NCBI RefSeq assembly: GCF_006494425.1
Contig: NZ_VHIV01000005.1
Location: 62,001-126,000, forward strand
Length of the DNA stretch: 64,000 nucleotides
Direction of reading: 5' to 3'
Origin: Bacillus dicomae
GTDB taxonomy: Bacteria; Bacillota; Bacilli; Bacillales; Bacillaceae_G
A program made the translations under genes and the position numbers. This document shows positions 36,286 through 44,731 of the stretch, one piece after another (positions within the stretch are counted from its first letter, which is position 1; each line of letters starts with the position of its first letter). The notes beneath the pieces were generated by a model. It ran no database searches. It was given only the letters and a program-made list of their open reading frames with translations, and had not been told where the DNA came from.

Positions 36286-36959
36286 TATGTATTTTTGCAG
36301 TTATAATAGGTACATTACTCTTTACTACACTTATCATGGACGGTTATTACATGTTAAGTAGTTTGTTTTTATTAGTTGTTATTATGTTACCTTTCTATAT
36401 CCGGTTTGAAAGGAAGGCGTTTGTTTCACGTGAAATTGTTCTCGTTGCCGTATTAGCGGCAATTGCAGCAGTGAGCCGCGTACCATTTTCTATTTTACCG
36501 AGTGTACAACCGACTTCTTTTGTCATTATCGTTTCTGCAATTGTGTTTGGAAGTGAAACTGGTTTTATGATTGGTGCAACAGCGGCGATTGTGTCTAACA
36601 TTTTTTTAGGACAAGGCCCGTGGACGCCGTGGCAAATGTTTTCATGGGGGATGATTGGTTTTATAGCAGGATTATTACGTAATACATTTTTAATGAAAAA
36701 GCTATGGGGAAGACTTCTATACGGATTGTTTGTTGGATTTTTATTTGGCTGGATTATGAACTTCTGGGGGCTTCTCGGTTTTATACGAGAGGCAACGTGG
36801 GAAACAGTCATTTCGTATTATATCGCAAGTTTTTATTTTGATTTGAGCCATGCAATTTCGAATGTTATTTTCTTACTATTATTTAGTACGTCTTGGATTA
36901 CGATTCTTACAAGATTTAAAAAGAAATACGGTATATTAGATGAGCATAACATGGCATAG
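36258..36959 (+). CDS. ECF transporter substrate-binding S component
   Basis: A membrane protein of about 233 residues with six or more helices. The block FVIIVSAIVFGSETGFMIGA, then FLGQGPWTPWQMFSWGMIG, is typical of ECF S components. The substrate is not certain. DUF4430 proteins in the same operon hint at a cobalamin or similar large ligand. The GTG at 36258 fits GGGAGG upstream; an ATG at 36237 lies before that site. The gene overlaps the end of ecfA. Confidence 0.82.
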   Translation: MSKRYVAFIICIFAVIIGTLLFTTLIMDGYYMLSSLFLLVVIMLPFYIRFERKAFVSREIVLVAVLAAIAAVSRVPFSILPSVQPTSFVIIVSAIVFGSETGFMIGATAAIVSNIFLGQGPWTPWQMFSWGMIGFIAGLLRNTFLMKKLWGRLLYGLFVGFLFGWIMNFWGLLGFIREATWETVISYYIASFYFDLSHAISNVIFLLLFSTSWITILTRFKKKYGILDEHNMA

Positions 36960-37093
36960 AAAAGCATACTCATATAAGGTAGGGTCGCGACTTACATATT
37001 CGTTTGCCTCTTTCATGCTTCTTACATATTGTAAGGAGCATTTTTCTGTATATTTTTTAATCATAACGGCAATAATGATGAAGTATGCCATTT

Positions 37094-37129
37094 GAAAAAA
37101 CTTCCCACCTTATGATGGGAAGTTTTTTC
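37094..37129. terminator. Bidirectional terminator after the ECF operon
   Basis: Stem GAAAAAACTTCCCA / TGGGAAGTTTTTTC. It touches the stop codon of the convergent small gene. Confidence 0.9.
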
Positions 37130-37319
37130 AATCTTGTTCTAAAATGTGAACGGTGTAATCGCAGCGTTGAATAGCTTGTTCGATCGCATAAAGAGATTGC
37201 TCAATACGAGCGCGATTAAAATCTTTTTCAACAGTCTGTAGTGCTGCTTCTAAACAATGTTTTGCTTCTTGTAATGATTGAAAAGAGTCTTGGACATATC
37301 CGCGGGCATTTTCGTGCAT
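37128..37319 (-). CDS. Small coiled protein, possibly DUF2524 (YtzC-like)
   Basis: A 63-residue, probably all-helical protein (SFQSLQEAKHCLEAALQTVE, EQSLYAIEQAIQRCDYTVHI) without signal peptide. The pattern fits the small DUF2524/YtzC-like group, tentatively. ATG at 37319 follows AAGGAGGATTATGAA, a good ribosome site. Function unknown. Confidence 0.7.
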   Translation of the reverse strand: MHENARGYVQDSFQSLQEAKHCLEAALQTVEKDFNRARIEQSLYAIEQAIQRCDYTVHILEQD

Positions 37320-37441
37320 TTCATAATCCTCCTTGCATATTCATATATGTATAGTATGAACAGGAAGAGAGAAAATATAATTTGTTATATTTGTTTGACA
37401 ATTAAAGTGGAATTACGTATAGTAAGATTTAAGTGAATATT

Positions 37442-37583
37442 TTCTTATCCAGAGAGGTGGAGGGACTGGCCCGATGAAACCCAGCAACCGCGATGCAGGT
37501 GCTAATTCCAGCAGAACATATTTGTTCTGGGAGATAAGACGAAGATATATACGTAACTTCTTCTTATCGAAGAGGTTTTTTTA
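37442..37583 (+). ncRNA. SAM-I (S-box) riboswitch with terminator
   Basis: The sequence shows TTCTTATC, AGAGAGGTGGAGGGACTGGC, CCGATGAAACCCAGCAACC and GATAAG, the invariant S-box core, with P1 closing near 37542. A terminator stem AACTTCTTC / GAAGAGGTT plus T7 follows at 37555-37582. The P1 3' strand GATAAGA can pair with TCTTATC inside the terminator as antiterminator. SAM should switch the downstream gene off. Confidence 0.96.
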
Positions 37584-37640
37584 TTGCAAAAAAACCGACT
37601 ACGAAAATTTATATTAAGAAGAAAGGGGTTGCGCATTACT

Positions 37641-37898
37641 GTGACACTCGAAAAATACGTAAAGCTGCGTAGTACAGTTTATGAATATATGATAGAGCAA
37701 GATAAGCCGATATCATTGTTAGATATTCAAGAACATATCGTTTCGCATCATGAAGGAAAATTCACGAAAAAGATGTTACATCAATTTTATTTATCAAGGC
37801 TATTAGATGAACTGAAACTGGATGGGAAAATTACATTAGCTGATGAATATCTCTATACTGAAAAAGGGGTATTTTATAAGGCGAGAAAAGGGAGCTAA
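37641..37898 (+). CDS. Unknown small protein under SAM riboswitch control
   Basis: An 85-residue protein starting at GTG 37641 after AAAGGGG (12-base spacing). A TTG at 37584 directly after the terminator T tract is less likely. The protein is helical with a winged-helix feel: TLEKYVKLRSTVYEYMIEQ, PISLLDIQEHIVSHHEGKFT, LLDELKLDGKITLADEYLYT. No enzyme of methionine or SAM metabolism is recognised. It is followed at once by its own terminator, so it is the only gene in this S-box transcript. Confidence 0.75.
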   Translation: MTLEKYVKLRSTVYEYMIEQDKPISLLDIQEHIVSHHEGKFTKKMLHQFYLSRLLDELKLDGKITLADEYLYTEKGVFYKARKGS

Positions 37899-37912
37899 GC
37901 TCTCTTTTTTTT
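37886..37912 (+). terminator. Terminator overlapping the stop of the S-box gene
   Basis: Stem GGGAGC / GCTCTC flanked by AAAA and T8. Confidence 0.75.
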
Positions 37913-37918
37913 GAAGTA

Positions 37919-38055
37919 TGTAGTGTAAAAGACTGCTTAAGCAGCCTGATACAGGGAATGGTGTTGAGTGTGTAGTGTCAAAGATTGAATGTGCCTGAAA
38001 GAGGCACTTCATATCGGCTGCAAATGAAAAGAGACACCTTCGCCGAATAGGTGTC
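37919..38055. other. Hairpin-rich intergenic stretch with a short direct repeat
   Basis: TGTAGTGTAAAAGACTG (37919) recurs as TGTAGTGTCAAAGATTG (37971). Three hairpins follow in order: CTGCTTAAGCAG, GTGCCT / AGGCAC, and GACACCT / AGGTGTC. No gene is supported. Confidence 0.5.
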
Positions 38056-38151
38056 AGTCGTTTTGTCATATAGACTTGCTATTTGACAGTTATTAGAATA
38101 ACATGCAGGGGTTGTGGAAGTCAAAAGGGAATTAAAGGAAGAGGTGTTGTT

Positions 38152-38541
38152 ATGTACGCTTATTTATTACATGATATAACGAAATGGATTCCTAAGTACA
38201 TTATGGATAAAGGTTATGAATATTATGAAGAGGGACATGTAGAAGATGTTGAAATACAAGACAAGAAAATATTTGCTTTCGTTATTGGAAATGCAGGAAA
38301 CTATGAAGTAATTATTGATCTAGAAGATTTTGCAAAAAGTAGCTGCGAGTGTCCCTATGAAAATTATTGTAAACATATGGCGGCGGTTGTTTATGATATT
38401 CAAAGTGCTAGTGAGAGTACGGTGAAAGAGAAACTGAATGATTTAGATAAGGAAGAGTTACTTACAGTATTAAACCGTTTATTACAAAGTTCGAAAAACG
38501 TGCAAATTGTAGAAAAGATGTTAAAGAAGGGGAAATTTTAA
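38152..38541 (+). CDS. SWIM zinc-finger protein
   Basis: A 129-residue protein with a SWIM zinc finger, C-x-C-x(n)-C-x-H, read as SCECPYENYCKHMAAVVYDI around residue 72. The N-terminal part (YIMDKGYEYYEEGHVEDVEI) is the usual SWIM lead-in. SWIM proteins bind DNA or proteins, often near SWI2/SNF2 helicases, but no helicase is encoded here. ATG at 38152 follows AAGGAAGAGGTGTTGTT; upstream in-frame codons lack such a site. Confidence 0.85.
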   Translation: MYAYLLHDITKWIPKYIMDKGYEYYEEGHVEDVEIQDKKIFAFVIGNAGNYEVIIDLEDFAKSSCECPYENYCKHMAAVVYDIQSASESTVKEKLNDLDKEELLTVLNRLLQSSKNVQIVEKMLKKGKF

Positions 38542-38570
38542 CTTTTAACTATAGAGGGAGTTGTTTTGCA

Positions 38571-39146
38571 GTGAACATACTAATTTTATACGCTCATCCT
38601 AGTCCTTCAAGTTTTAACGCGGCGATTTTAGATCATGTACAAAAAGGATTACGAGAAACAAATCATTCTGTTACGATGCTTGATTTATACAAAGAACAAT
38701 TCGATCCAGTCCTTCTATTTAATGAGGAGAAGAAAAGACGTGATTTAGTAAATGAAGAAGAAACAGCTCGGTACAGAAAATTAGTAGAAGAAGCGGATAT
38801 GCTTTTATTCATCTATCCGATATGGTGGTGGGGGATGCCTGCTATTTTAAAAGGGTTTATTGATCGCATTTTCGTCGCTGGATTTGCTTATAAATATGAA
38901 GGCGCCCTGCCAAAGGGCTTATTGAAAGGAAAGAAAGCGTGGGTAATTAATACGCTAGATTCACCGTTATGGTACGTCGCACTATTATATCGATCAGCGG
39001 ATTGGATAATGATGAAGAGAGGTGTTTTACGTTTTTGCGGCATCCGAGATATAAAACGGTCAGTTTTTCAATCTGTGAAAACGAGTAAACGAGAGAAGCG
39101 GGAAAAGTGGTTATTACAAATAGAAGAAAAGGCTCGTACATTATGA
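38571..39146 (+). CDS. NAD(P)H:quinone oxidoreductase, flavodoxin-like
   Basis: A 191-residue FMN/FAD-dependent oxidoreductase of the NQO/KefF/MdaB type. The FMN loop is AHPSPSSFNAAI, and the second signature is LFIYPIWWWGMPAILKGFIDRIF. GTG start at 38571 follows GAGGGAGTTG. The next gene overlaps its stop by ATGA. Likely reduces quinones or other electrophiles in the cytoplasm. Confidence 0.9.
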   Translation: MNILILYAHPSPSSFNAAILDHVQKGLRETNHSVTMLDLYKEQFDPVLLFNEEKKRRDLVNEEETARYRKLVEEADMLLFIYPIWWWGMPAILKGFIDRIFVAGFAYKYEGALPKGLLKGKKAWVINTLDSPLWYVALLYRSADWIMMKRGVLRFCGIRDIKRSVFQSVKTSKREKREKWLLQIEEKARTL

Positions 39147-39496
39147 ATGAACTTGATCGTATTATAAATTGTTGTAGGTATGATAACGAACCTTTGCGAA
39201 CGTATATTACATGTTTACTTCAATTGAAAAAATGTAGCGAAACGTTTCAACAAATTCAAATGCAATTAAGAAATGATTACTTAATAAGAGGAATTTGTGA
39301 AAGAGAAGTTGATGAAATAGTAAGGGGAAGTAAGGAGTATGAAATGCATTTTCTTCCTAAAGCGTTACAATGGAATTTCTTGAGGGAAAATCCACATCTG
39401 ATTGAAAAAGTATGTGAAGATTTTTTTGCATTTGAGGCATTACAGCTTACGGATACAGAGTGGAAGACAATCATAAATTGCGTGGGAAATAAGTAA
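39143..39496 (+). CDS. Hypothetical helical protein
   Basis: A 117-residue, predominantly helical soluble protein (ELDRIINCCRYDNEPLRTYI, EREVDEIVRGSKEY) with no family recognised. It overlaps the oxidoreductase stop codon by 4 bases, so it is translationally coupled to it. Not to be confused with a shadow frame: it is the only open frame here and ends just before a terminator. Confidence 0.65.
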   Translation: MNELDRIINCCRYDNEPLRTYITCLLQLKKCSETFQQIQMQLRNDYLIRGICEREVDEIVRGSKEYEMHFLPKALQWNFLRENPHLIEKVCEDFFAFEALQLTDTEWKTIINCVGNK

Positions 39497-39508
39497 TTCA
39501 TTATGTAA

Positions 39509-39535
39509 AAAAGCTAGTATAAAACTAGCTTTTCG
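39509..39535. terminator. Bidirectional terminator
   Basis: Stem AAAAGCTAGT / ACTAGCTTTT between convergent genes. Confidence 0.85.
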
Positions 39536-39536
39536 T

Positions 39537-40883
39537 TTAAATAAATAAGAAGCATAGACTAATGATAAATCCTGCATATAGTAAGTTCACAACGCAAAAT
39601 CCCATAATATCACGAGCACCTAAACCAGCTATAGCTAACGCCGGTAATGCCCAGAAAGGTTGAATTAAATTCGTCCAAGCATCACCCCACGCAATTGCCA
39701 TTGCTGTTTTTGCAGCAGGTACACCGAGTTCAGCACCAGCTGGAATCATAATGGGTGCTTGCACAGCCCATTGGCCGCCACCAGATGGAACGAAAATATT
39801 AACGATGCCAGCACTTAAAAAAGTAAAGAGCGGGAAAGTTGTTTCGTTTGAAATGCTAATAAAGAAATTGGAAATAGCTCCTCCAAGTGAAAGACCTTCA
39901 CTATTTGCTCCAATCATCATCCCCATAATTCCTGCGTAAAACGGAAATTGAAGTAAAATACCAGAAGCACTTTTCGTAGAGTCTGAAAAAGCGCGAATAT
40001 ATTGAATCGGAGTACGGTGGAAAATAAGTCCAGAAATTAATAGCATAAAAATCACGATATCGAGAGTAAGGTTAAAGCCTTTCGTATAAAAGTAATTGAA
40101 AATATAAATGAGACCTAACAATCCAACGCAAAGTGTAATAATGATGCTATTTTCTATTTTTTCAGCGAACGTATTTTTCTCGACCTCTTGAGCGGCAGCT
40201 TCTTCATGAAATACGCTAGGGTCTACTGTAATCGTATGTTTCTTATCTGGATGCATTGCTTTATTAATGAGAGGCATCGTAACTAAAAAGATAATAACGG
40301 GAACAAGAGCGTATGGCGAGAATAGCGTTTCTGTGATTGGAATCGCTTCTTTAATACTGCCAGCTGTCGTTTTAATTAACGTTTCGCCGCCTGTTGCTAA
40401 TGTCAGAGGGATAGAAGCAGAAAGCCCCGCATGCCAAATGAGAAATCCAGAGTAGGAAGAGGCAATGGCTAGCCTATAATCTAATCCTTCTAACTGCCTT
40501 GCTACCTCTTTTGCGTATAAAACAGATACAACAATACCAAATCCCCAGTTTATGTATGCTCCTAGTAAACTTACGATTGAAATGGCAATAATGCCTTGTC
40601 CATTCGTTTTCGGTAGTTTTGCAGCTTTCGTTAATCCTTTTTTAATAAGAGGCGCGTTTGCTAAAGCAGATCCTGTCACGAGTACAAGTGCCATTTGCAT
40701 AGAAAAGGCGAGAAGCCCCCAAATTCCATTACCCCAGTGATTAATCATTTCCACAGGTGTTTGATGCGTTGCAAACATGCCGAAGAAGATAACAAAAACG
40801 GTTAATAAACATGATAAAATAAACGGTTCTGGCAAGAAGCGTTGCACTAAGGCTACGCAGCCATTTGTAAAAGAACGAAACAA
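39537..40883 (-). CDS. Short-chain fatty acid transporter, AtoE family
   Basis: A 448-residue membrane protein with about 12 helices. It has the family segments FVPSGGGQWAVQAPIMIPA and AIAWGDAWTNLIQPFWALPALA, characteristic of AtoE-type short-chain fatty acid carriers. The start is TTG at 40883, placed 10 bases after AAGGAGG. It is monocistronic and divergent from the cytolysin locus. Confidence 0.9.
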   Translation of the reverse strand: MFRSFTNGCVALVQRFLPEPFILSCLLTVFVIFFGMFATHQTPVEMINHWGNGIWGLLAFSMQMALVLVTGSALANAPLIKKGLTKAAKLPKTNGQGIIAISIVSLLGAYINWGFGIVVSVLYAKEVARQLEGLDYRLAIASSYSGFLIWHAGLSASIPLTLATGGETLIKTTAGSIKEAIPITETLFSPYALVPVIIFLVTMPLINKAMHPDKKHTITVDPSVFHEEAAAQEVEKNTFAEKIENSIIITLCVGLLGLIYIFNYFYTKGFNLTLDIVIFMLLISGLIFHRTPIQYIRAFSDSTKSASGILLQFPFYAGIMGMMIGANSEGLSLGGAISNFFISISNETTFPLFTFLSAGIVNIFVPSGGGQWAVQAPIMIPAGAELGVPAAKTAMAIAWGDAWTNLIQPFWALPALAIAGLGARDIMGFCVVNLLYAGFIISLCFLFI

Positions 40884-41045
40884 AATAGATCAACCTCCTT
40901 ATGTATATTTATTACAATTATTCGAGGTTGTTTCGTACATAACCTTTTAAAAGTAGAAAATTCTGATATTTTTAGAAGGATTGAAATATGTTCAAGAAAA
41001 GTAGTAGCATCATCATCCTGACAGAAAAAGTTGCTTTTTCCCTAA

Positions 41046-41061
41046 TATGAAATATTGCATA
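41046..41061. promoter_or_regulatory. PlcR box of the cytolysin locus
   Basis: TATGAAATATTGCATA matches TATGNAN4TNCATA exactly. A TATAAT at 41095-41100 lies 33 bases further, a plausible -10. The box precedes the small peptide ORF and cereolysin O. Confidence 0.88.
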
Positions 41062-41151
41062 TAAAAATGAATTGATGCAAATGTAAAAGCTTATTATAAT
41101 GAAAGCATAAATATACAACACATCTTAATACAGCAAAGAGGAGGAAGTAAT

Positions 41152-41232
41152 ATGGAAATCGCAATGGCAGTTTTAAAATTTATAGGTGGAGTAATTCCTT
41201 TAGTTCAAGAACTATTAAAAGCATTTATGTAA
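41152..41232 (+). CDS. Phenol-soluble-modulin-like amphipathic peptide
   Basis: A 26-codon frame beginning MEIAMAVLKF and ending QELLKAFM. It starts 6 bases after GAGGAGGAAG, an excellent ribosome site. The peptide has no cleavable signal, is rich in Ile, Leu, Val, Ala and Met, and carries charges every three to four residues with a central Gly-Gly and Pro. That makes an amphipathic helix resembling staphylococcal PSM/delta-toxin peptides. It lies between the PlcR promoter and cereolysin O, so it is probably cotranscribed with the toxin. Cytolytic activity is inferred. Confidence 0.68.
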   Translation: MEIAMAVLKFIGGVIPLVQELLKAFM

Positions 41233-41291
41233 GTTTATTCGTTAGCTATTATGTATCAATTATTATTATATCTTACTAAAAAAAGAACGGG

Positions 41292-42830
41292 GTGATTTTT
41301 CTGAACATTAAGAAAAATAACAAAAAAAGAAAGTTCCTTGCATGTTTATTAGTTAGTCTATGCACTCTTAATTATTCATCTATTTCTTTCGCAGAAACAC
41401 AAGCCAGTCATGCAACTGATATAACTAAAAATGCTAGTAGTATTGATACTGGTATAGCAAATCTTAAATATAATAATCAAGAGGTTTTAGCTGTAAATGG
41501 TGATAAAGTAGAGAGTTTTGTTCCGAAAGAAAGTATCAATTCAAATGGTAAATTTGTAGTGGTGGAACGCGAGAAAAAATCACTTACAACGTCACCAGTC
41601 GATATTTCGATTATTGATTCTGTAGCAAATCGCACGTATCCAGGAGCTGTACAACTTGCCAATAAAGCTTTTGCAGACAATCAACCAAGTTTACTAGTAG
41701 CTAAGAGAAAGCCTTTGAATATTAGTATAGACTTACCTGGCATGAGAAAAGAAAATACAATCACTGTCCAAAATCCGACATATGGTAATGTGGCTGGAGC
41801 AGTAGACGATTTAGTATCTACTTGGAATGAAAAGTATTCCACAACACATACGTTACCTGCAAGAATGCAGTATACAGAATCTATGGTTTATAGTAAATCA
41901 CAAATCGCAAGTGCTCTTAATGTTAACGCCAAATATCTAGATAACAGTCTAAATATTGACTTTAATGCCGTTGCAAATGGAGAGAAAAAAGTGATGGTGG
42001 CGGCATATAAGCAAATATTCTATACCGTAAGTGCTGAACTACCTAACAATCCATCCGATCTATTTGATAATAGTGTTACTTTTGATGAGCTAACTCGTAA
42101 AGGAGTAAGTAATTCAGCTCCACCTGTTATGGTCTCAAATGTAGCTTATGGTAGAACGGTTTATGTAAAATTAGAAACAACATCTAAGAGTAAAGATGTA
42201 CAAGCTGCTTTTAAAGCCTTACTTAAGAATAACAGCGTTGAAACAAGTGGACAGTACAAAGATATTTTTGAAGAAAGTACCTTTACTGCTGTAGTACTAG
42301 GCGGAGATGCGAAAGAACATAACAAGGTTGTTACAAAAGATTTCAATGAAATCCGAAATATCATTAAAGATAATGCTGAATTAAGTTTTAAAAATCCAGC
42401 ATACCCAATTTCATATACAAGCACTTTCTTAAAAGATAATGCAACTGCTGCTGTTCATAATAATACAGATTATATTGAGACGACAACTACAGAATATTCA
42501 AGTGCTAAAATGACACTTGATCATTACGGTGCATATGTTGCTCAATTTGATGTATCTTGGGATGAATTCACATTTGATCAAAATGGGAAAGAAATACTAA
42601 CACATAAAACATGGGAAGGTAGTGGCAAAGACAAAACGGCTCATTACTCTACAGTAATCCCTCTTCCGCCAAATTCAAAAAATATAAAAATCGTTGCAAG
42701 AGAATGTACAGGTCTTGCATGGGAATGGTGGAGAACAATTATTAATGAACAAAATGTTCCATTAACAAATGAAATAAAGGTTTCAATTGGAGGAACAACA
42801 TTATACCCAACTGCTACTATTAGTCATTAG
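41292..42830 (+). CDS. clo: Cereolysin O, thiol-activated cholesterol-dependent cytolysin
   Basis: A secreted pore-forming toxin of 512 residues, the usual family length. Signal peptide about 1-34 ([21 protein letters not shown]). The undecapeptide [11 protein letters not shown] occurs near residue 470 and is canonical. The sequence closely follows anthrolysin/cereolysin O. The annotated start is GTG at 41292, but GGGGTGATT lies 7 bases before an in-frame CTG at 41301, so initiation at CTG is possible. Regulated by the PlcR box at 41046 and preceded by a PSM-like peptide ORF. Confidence 0.97.
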   Translation: MIFLNIKKNNKKRKFLACLLVSLCTLNYSSISFAETQASHATDITKNASSIDTGIANLKYNNQEVLAVNGDKVESFVPKESINSNGKFVVVEREKKSLTTSPVDISIIDSVANRTYPGAVQLANKAFADNQPSLLVAKRKPLNISIDLPGMRKENTITVQNPTYGNVAGAVDDLVSTWNEKYSTTHTLPARMQYTESMVYSKSQIASALNVNAKYLDNSLNIDFNAVANGEKKVMVAAYKQIFYTVSAELPNNPSDLFDNSVTFDELTRKGVSNSAPPVMVSNVAYGRTVYVKLETTSKSKDVQAAFKALLKNNSVETSGQYKDIFEESTFTAVVLGGDAKEHNKVVTKDFNEIRNIIKDNAELSFKNPAYPISYTSTFLKDNATAAVHNNTDYIETTTTEYSSAKMTLDHYGAYVAQFDVSWDEFTFDQNGKEILTHKTWEGSGKDKTAHYSTVIPLPPNSKNIKIVARECTGLAWEWWRTIINEQNVPLTNEIKVSIGGTTLYPTATISH

Positions 42831-42838
42831 GTTGGAGC

Positions 42839-42867
42839 AAAGCGCCCTGTTTATAGGGCGCTTTTTT
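42839..42867 (+). terminator. Terminator of cereolysin O
   Basis: Stem AAAGCGCCCT / AGGGCGCTTTTTT; the T tract is also the left edge of a bcr1 copy. Confidence 0.92.
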
Positions 42868-43022
42868 ATCCCGCTTTAATGGGCAGTAAGACCCCCACCT
42901 CAAAATTCAGCGAAAGCAAAGAATTTAGGTGGGGGATCAACTGCCCATAAAAGTCCGATTGGTGAGGGCTAATAATCAGTGGGGGATGAAGAAAACCCCC
43001 ACTGATTAAAGTTTCACTTTAT
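42865..43022 (+). repeat. bcr1 repeat element, copy 4
   Basis: A full 158-bp unit from TTTATCCCGC to AGTTTCACTTTAT, inserted in the T tract of the cereolysin O terminator. Confidence 0.92.
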
Positions 43023-43196
43023 ACATTCACTTGATTGTTGAATATGCAGGTATAATCCTCATCGCTCTCATGTTTACCTGTTTCGAATTAAAAATTAGAA
43101 ATTTTAAAATATTTATTGTGTAGATTGTGTTAAATATTGTAAAATGAAATGGTAACAAAAAAACTAAATTGGTACCAACGGTTTAGGGGGCGGATT

Positions 43197-43754
43197 ATGA
43201 AGCAAAGAATAGTAACAGAAACAATTCATCAAATTCAAACGAAGGGGTTTACATTTACAATTAGTGATTTAGCAAAACAATTAACTGTCAGTAAGAGGAC
43301 AATCTATGAGCACTTTTCTTCAAAAGATGAAATAGTAGATGAAGTTATTCGTAATGTAATAGAAAGTATTCAAGAAAAGGAAAAAAATATCGCTGATGAT
43401 GATACGTTACAAACTGTTGAAAAAATAAGACTCATTTTAATTTGCATTCCGCAACAATTTACATTCATGGATGCACGTTTATTAGTAGAACTAAAAAAAC
43501 ATCATTATTACCAATGGTTAAAATTAGATCAGTTTTTACGCGAAGGATGGTCTACTGTAATCGGTTTAATAGAAGAGGGGATGAGAGAAGGAAGCATAAG
43601 AAAAATTCAAATTCCGTTTTTTATTGAAGTATACTTGGGGGCACTGAATCGCATATATGATCCTATGTTTATTGAAAAGAGTGATTATACATTGGGAAGT
43701 ATGCTTGAATCGATTATGGACATGTTACTATACGGAATTTCTAATCCGAAATAG
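43197..43754 (+). CDS. TetR-family regulator (YvaF-like)
   Basis: A 185-residue regulator; helix-turn-helix FTISDLAKQLTVSKRTIYEHFSSKDEI at about residues 19-45 and an all-helical ligand domain. The gene order TetR-SMR-DUF5360 matches yvaF-yvaE-yvaD of B. subtilis. ATG at 43197 follows TAGGGGGCGGATT. The palindrome TTGGTACCAA at 43168-43177 in its leader may be its operator. It probably represses the efflux genes after it. Confidence 0.87.
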   Translation: MKQRIVTETIHQIQTKGFTFTISDLAKQLTVSKRTIYEHFSSKDEIVDEVIRNVIESIQEKEKNIADDDTLQTVEKIRLILICIPQQFTFMDARLLVELKKHHYYQWLKLDQFLREGWSTVIGLIEEGMREGSIRKIQIPFFIEVYLGALNRIYDPMFIEKSDYTLGSMLESIMDMLLYGISNPK

Positions 43755-43768
43755 AAGGTGGGAGAATA

Positions 43769-44131
43769 ATGCAGTGGATTTATTTATGCTTCGCAATTTT
43801 ATTTGAGGTAGCGGGTACAACTGCAATGAAACTATCTGATGGATTAACGAAACTTGTACCAAGCATTCTTATTTTTGTATTTTATGTAGTAAGTTTTGCA
43901 TTTCTGTCATTTGCATTAAAAGGGATGGAGATGTCCGTTGCATATGCGGTTTGGTCAGGTATGGGAATTGTAACAATTACGACAATTGGTTTTATTTATT
44001 TTGGAGAAAGTATCAATATAATTAAGATACTAGCAATTCTTTTTATTTTAATTGGAGTCGTAATATTAAATTTTAATAGCACGGCACATGAAGCGAAGAA
44101 AAAAGAAATGGTGGAGGAACGTATACATTGA
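43769..44131 (+). CDS. Small multidrug resistance (SMR) efflux protein (YvaE-like)
   Basis: A 120-residue, four-helix proton-coupled exporter of cationic drugs. The essential membrane glutamate is Glu13 (FAILFEVAGTTAMKLSDG). The segment AYAVWSGMGIVTITTIGF is a family signature. ATG follows AAGGTGGGAGAATA. It lies 14 bp after the TetR gene and overlaps the next gene by 4 bp. Only one SMR subunit is encoded, suggesting a homodimer. Confidence 0.92.
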   Translation: MQWIYLCFAILFEVAGTTAMKLSDGLTKLVPSILIFVFYVVSFAFLSFALKGMEMSVAYAVWSGMGIVTITTIGFIYFGESINIIKILAILFILIGVVILNFNSTAHEAKKKEMVEERIH

Positions 44132-44556
44132 ATCGATTAAAGTATTGTTTCCTTATTACTGATGTTGGGTTTGTTGTATATTGGCTCATAACAATTTTTC
44201 ATATGATTCCGCAAGAATATTTATTTAAAGATTATGAAGATCCTATTTTAGTAGCATGGAACTGGTCTTTCCTGCCTCTAGATTTGTTAATCTCATTAAC
44301 GGGATTTTTAAGCTTGTATTTACATTCTAAACAAAAAAAGATTTGGAGCCACTTTGCGTTCCTATCATTAATTTTAACTTTTTGCTCAGGGTTACAAGCT
44401 CTAGGGTTTTGGACAATTCGGTTAGATTTTGATATGTCTTGGTGGATTCCTAATTTATATTTATTAATTTATCCATGCTTCTTTTTAAAAGGTGTTTGGA
44501 GAGAGTGTGGATGGTATGAGACTAACACGAGAAAAGAAAGAAAAGAGTTCATTTAA
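44128..44556 (+). CDS. DUF5360 membrane protein (YvaD-like)
   Basis: A 142-residue protein with four hydrophobic helices (CFLITDVGFVVYWLITIFHM first). It matches the position and type of YvaD, which follows the SMR gene in B. subtilis. The function is unknown; it may assist the transporter. TTG start at 44128, 7 bases after GTGGAGGAAC, overlapping the SMR stop. Confidence 0.78.
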   Translation: MNRLKYCFLITDVGFVVYWLITIFHMIPQEYLFKDYEDPILVAWNWSFLPLDLLISLTGFLSLYLHSKQKKIWSHFAFLSLILTFCSGLQALGFWTIRLDFDMSWWIPNLYLLIYPCFFLKGVWRECGWYETNTRKERKEFI

Positions 44557-44674
44557 TGCAAGAAAGATAGGATCTTTAAGCACATTCAAATTCTTGATTC
44601 TACAACATTTCAGCTTCAAGATCAGTTTTTTCGCTAGCCATACAGTAGAAGTCAAAAAATTTCGGAATGAAGAT

Positions 44675-44708
44675 AGCCGATGTTTCCTATGGTAAGGAAG
44701 CATCGGCT
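44675..44708. other. Long hairpin in the convergent gap
   Basis: AGCCGATG...CATCGGCT with an inner TTCC / GGAA; neither strand has a T tract, so it is not a standard terminator. Confidence 0.6.
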
Positions 44709-44731
44709 TGTATTATGTATATTGAGTTAGT

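Noticed and set aside
40988-41050. A 20-codon frame (MFKKSSSIIILTEKVAFSLI) with AGAAGG 8 bases upstream, just before the cereolysin PlcR box.
   Set aside because: It lies upstream of the PlcR box and overlaps it, so it would not be on the toxin transcript; no promoter or terminator supports it.
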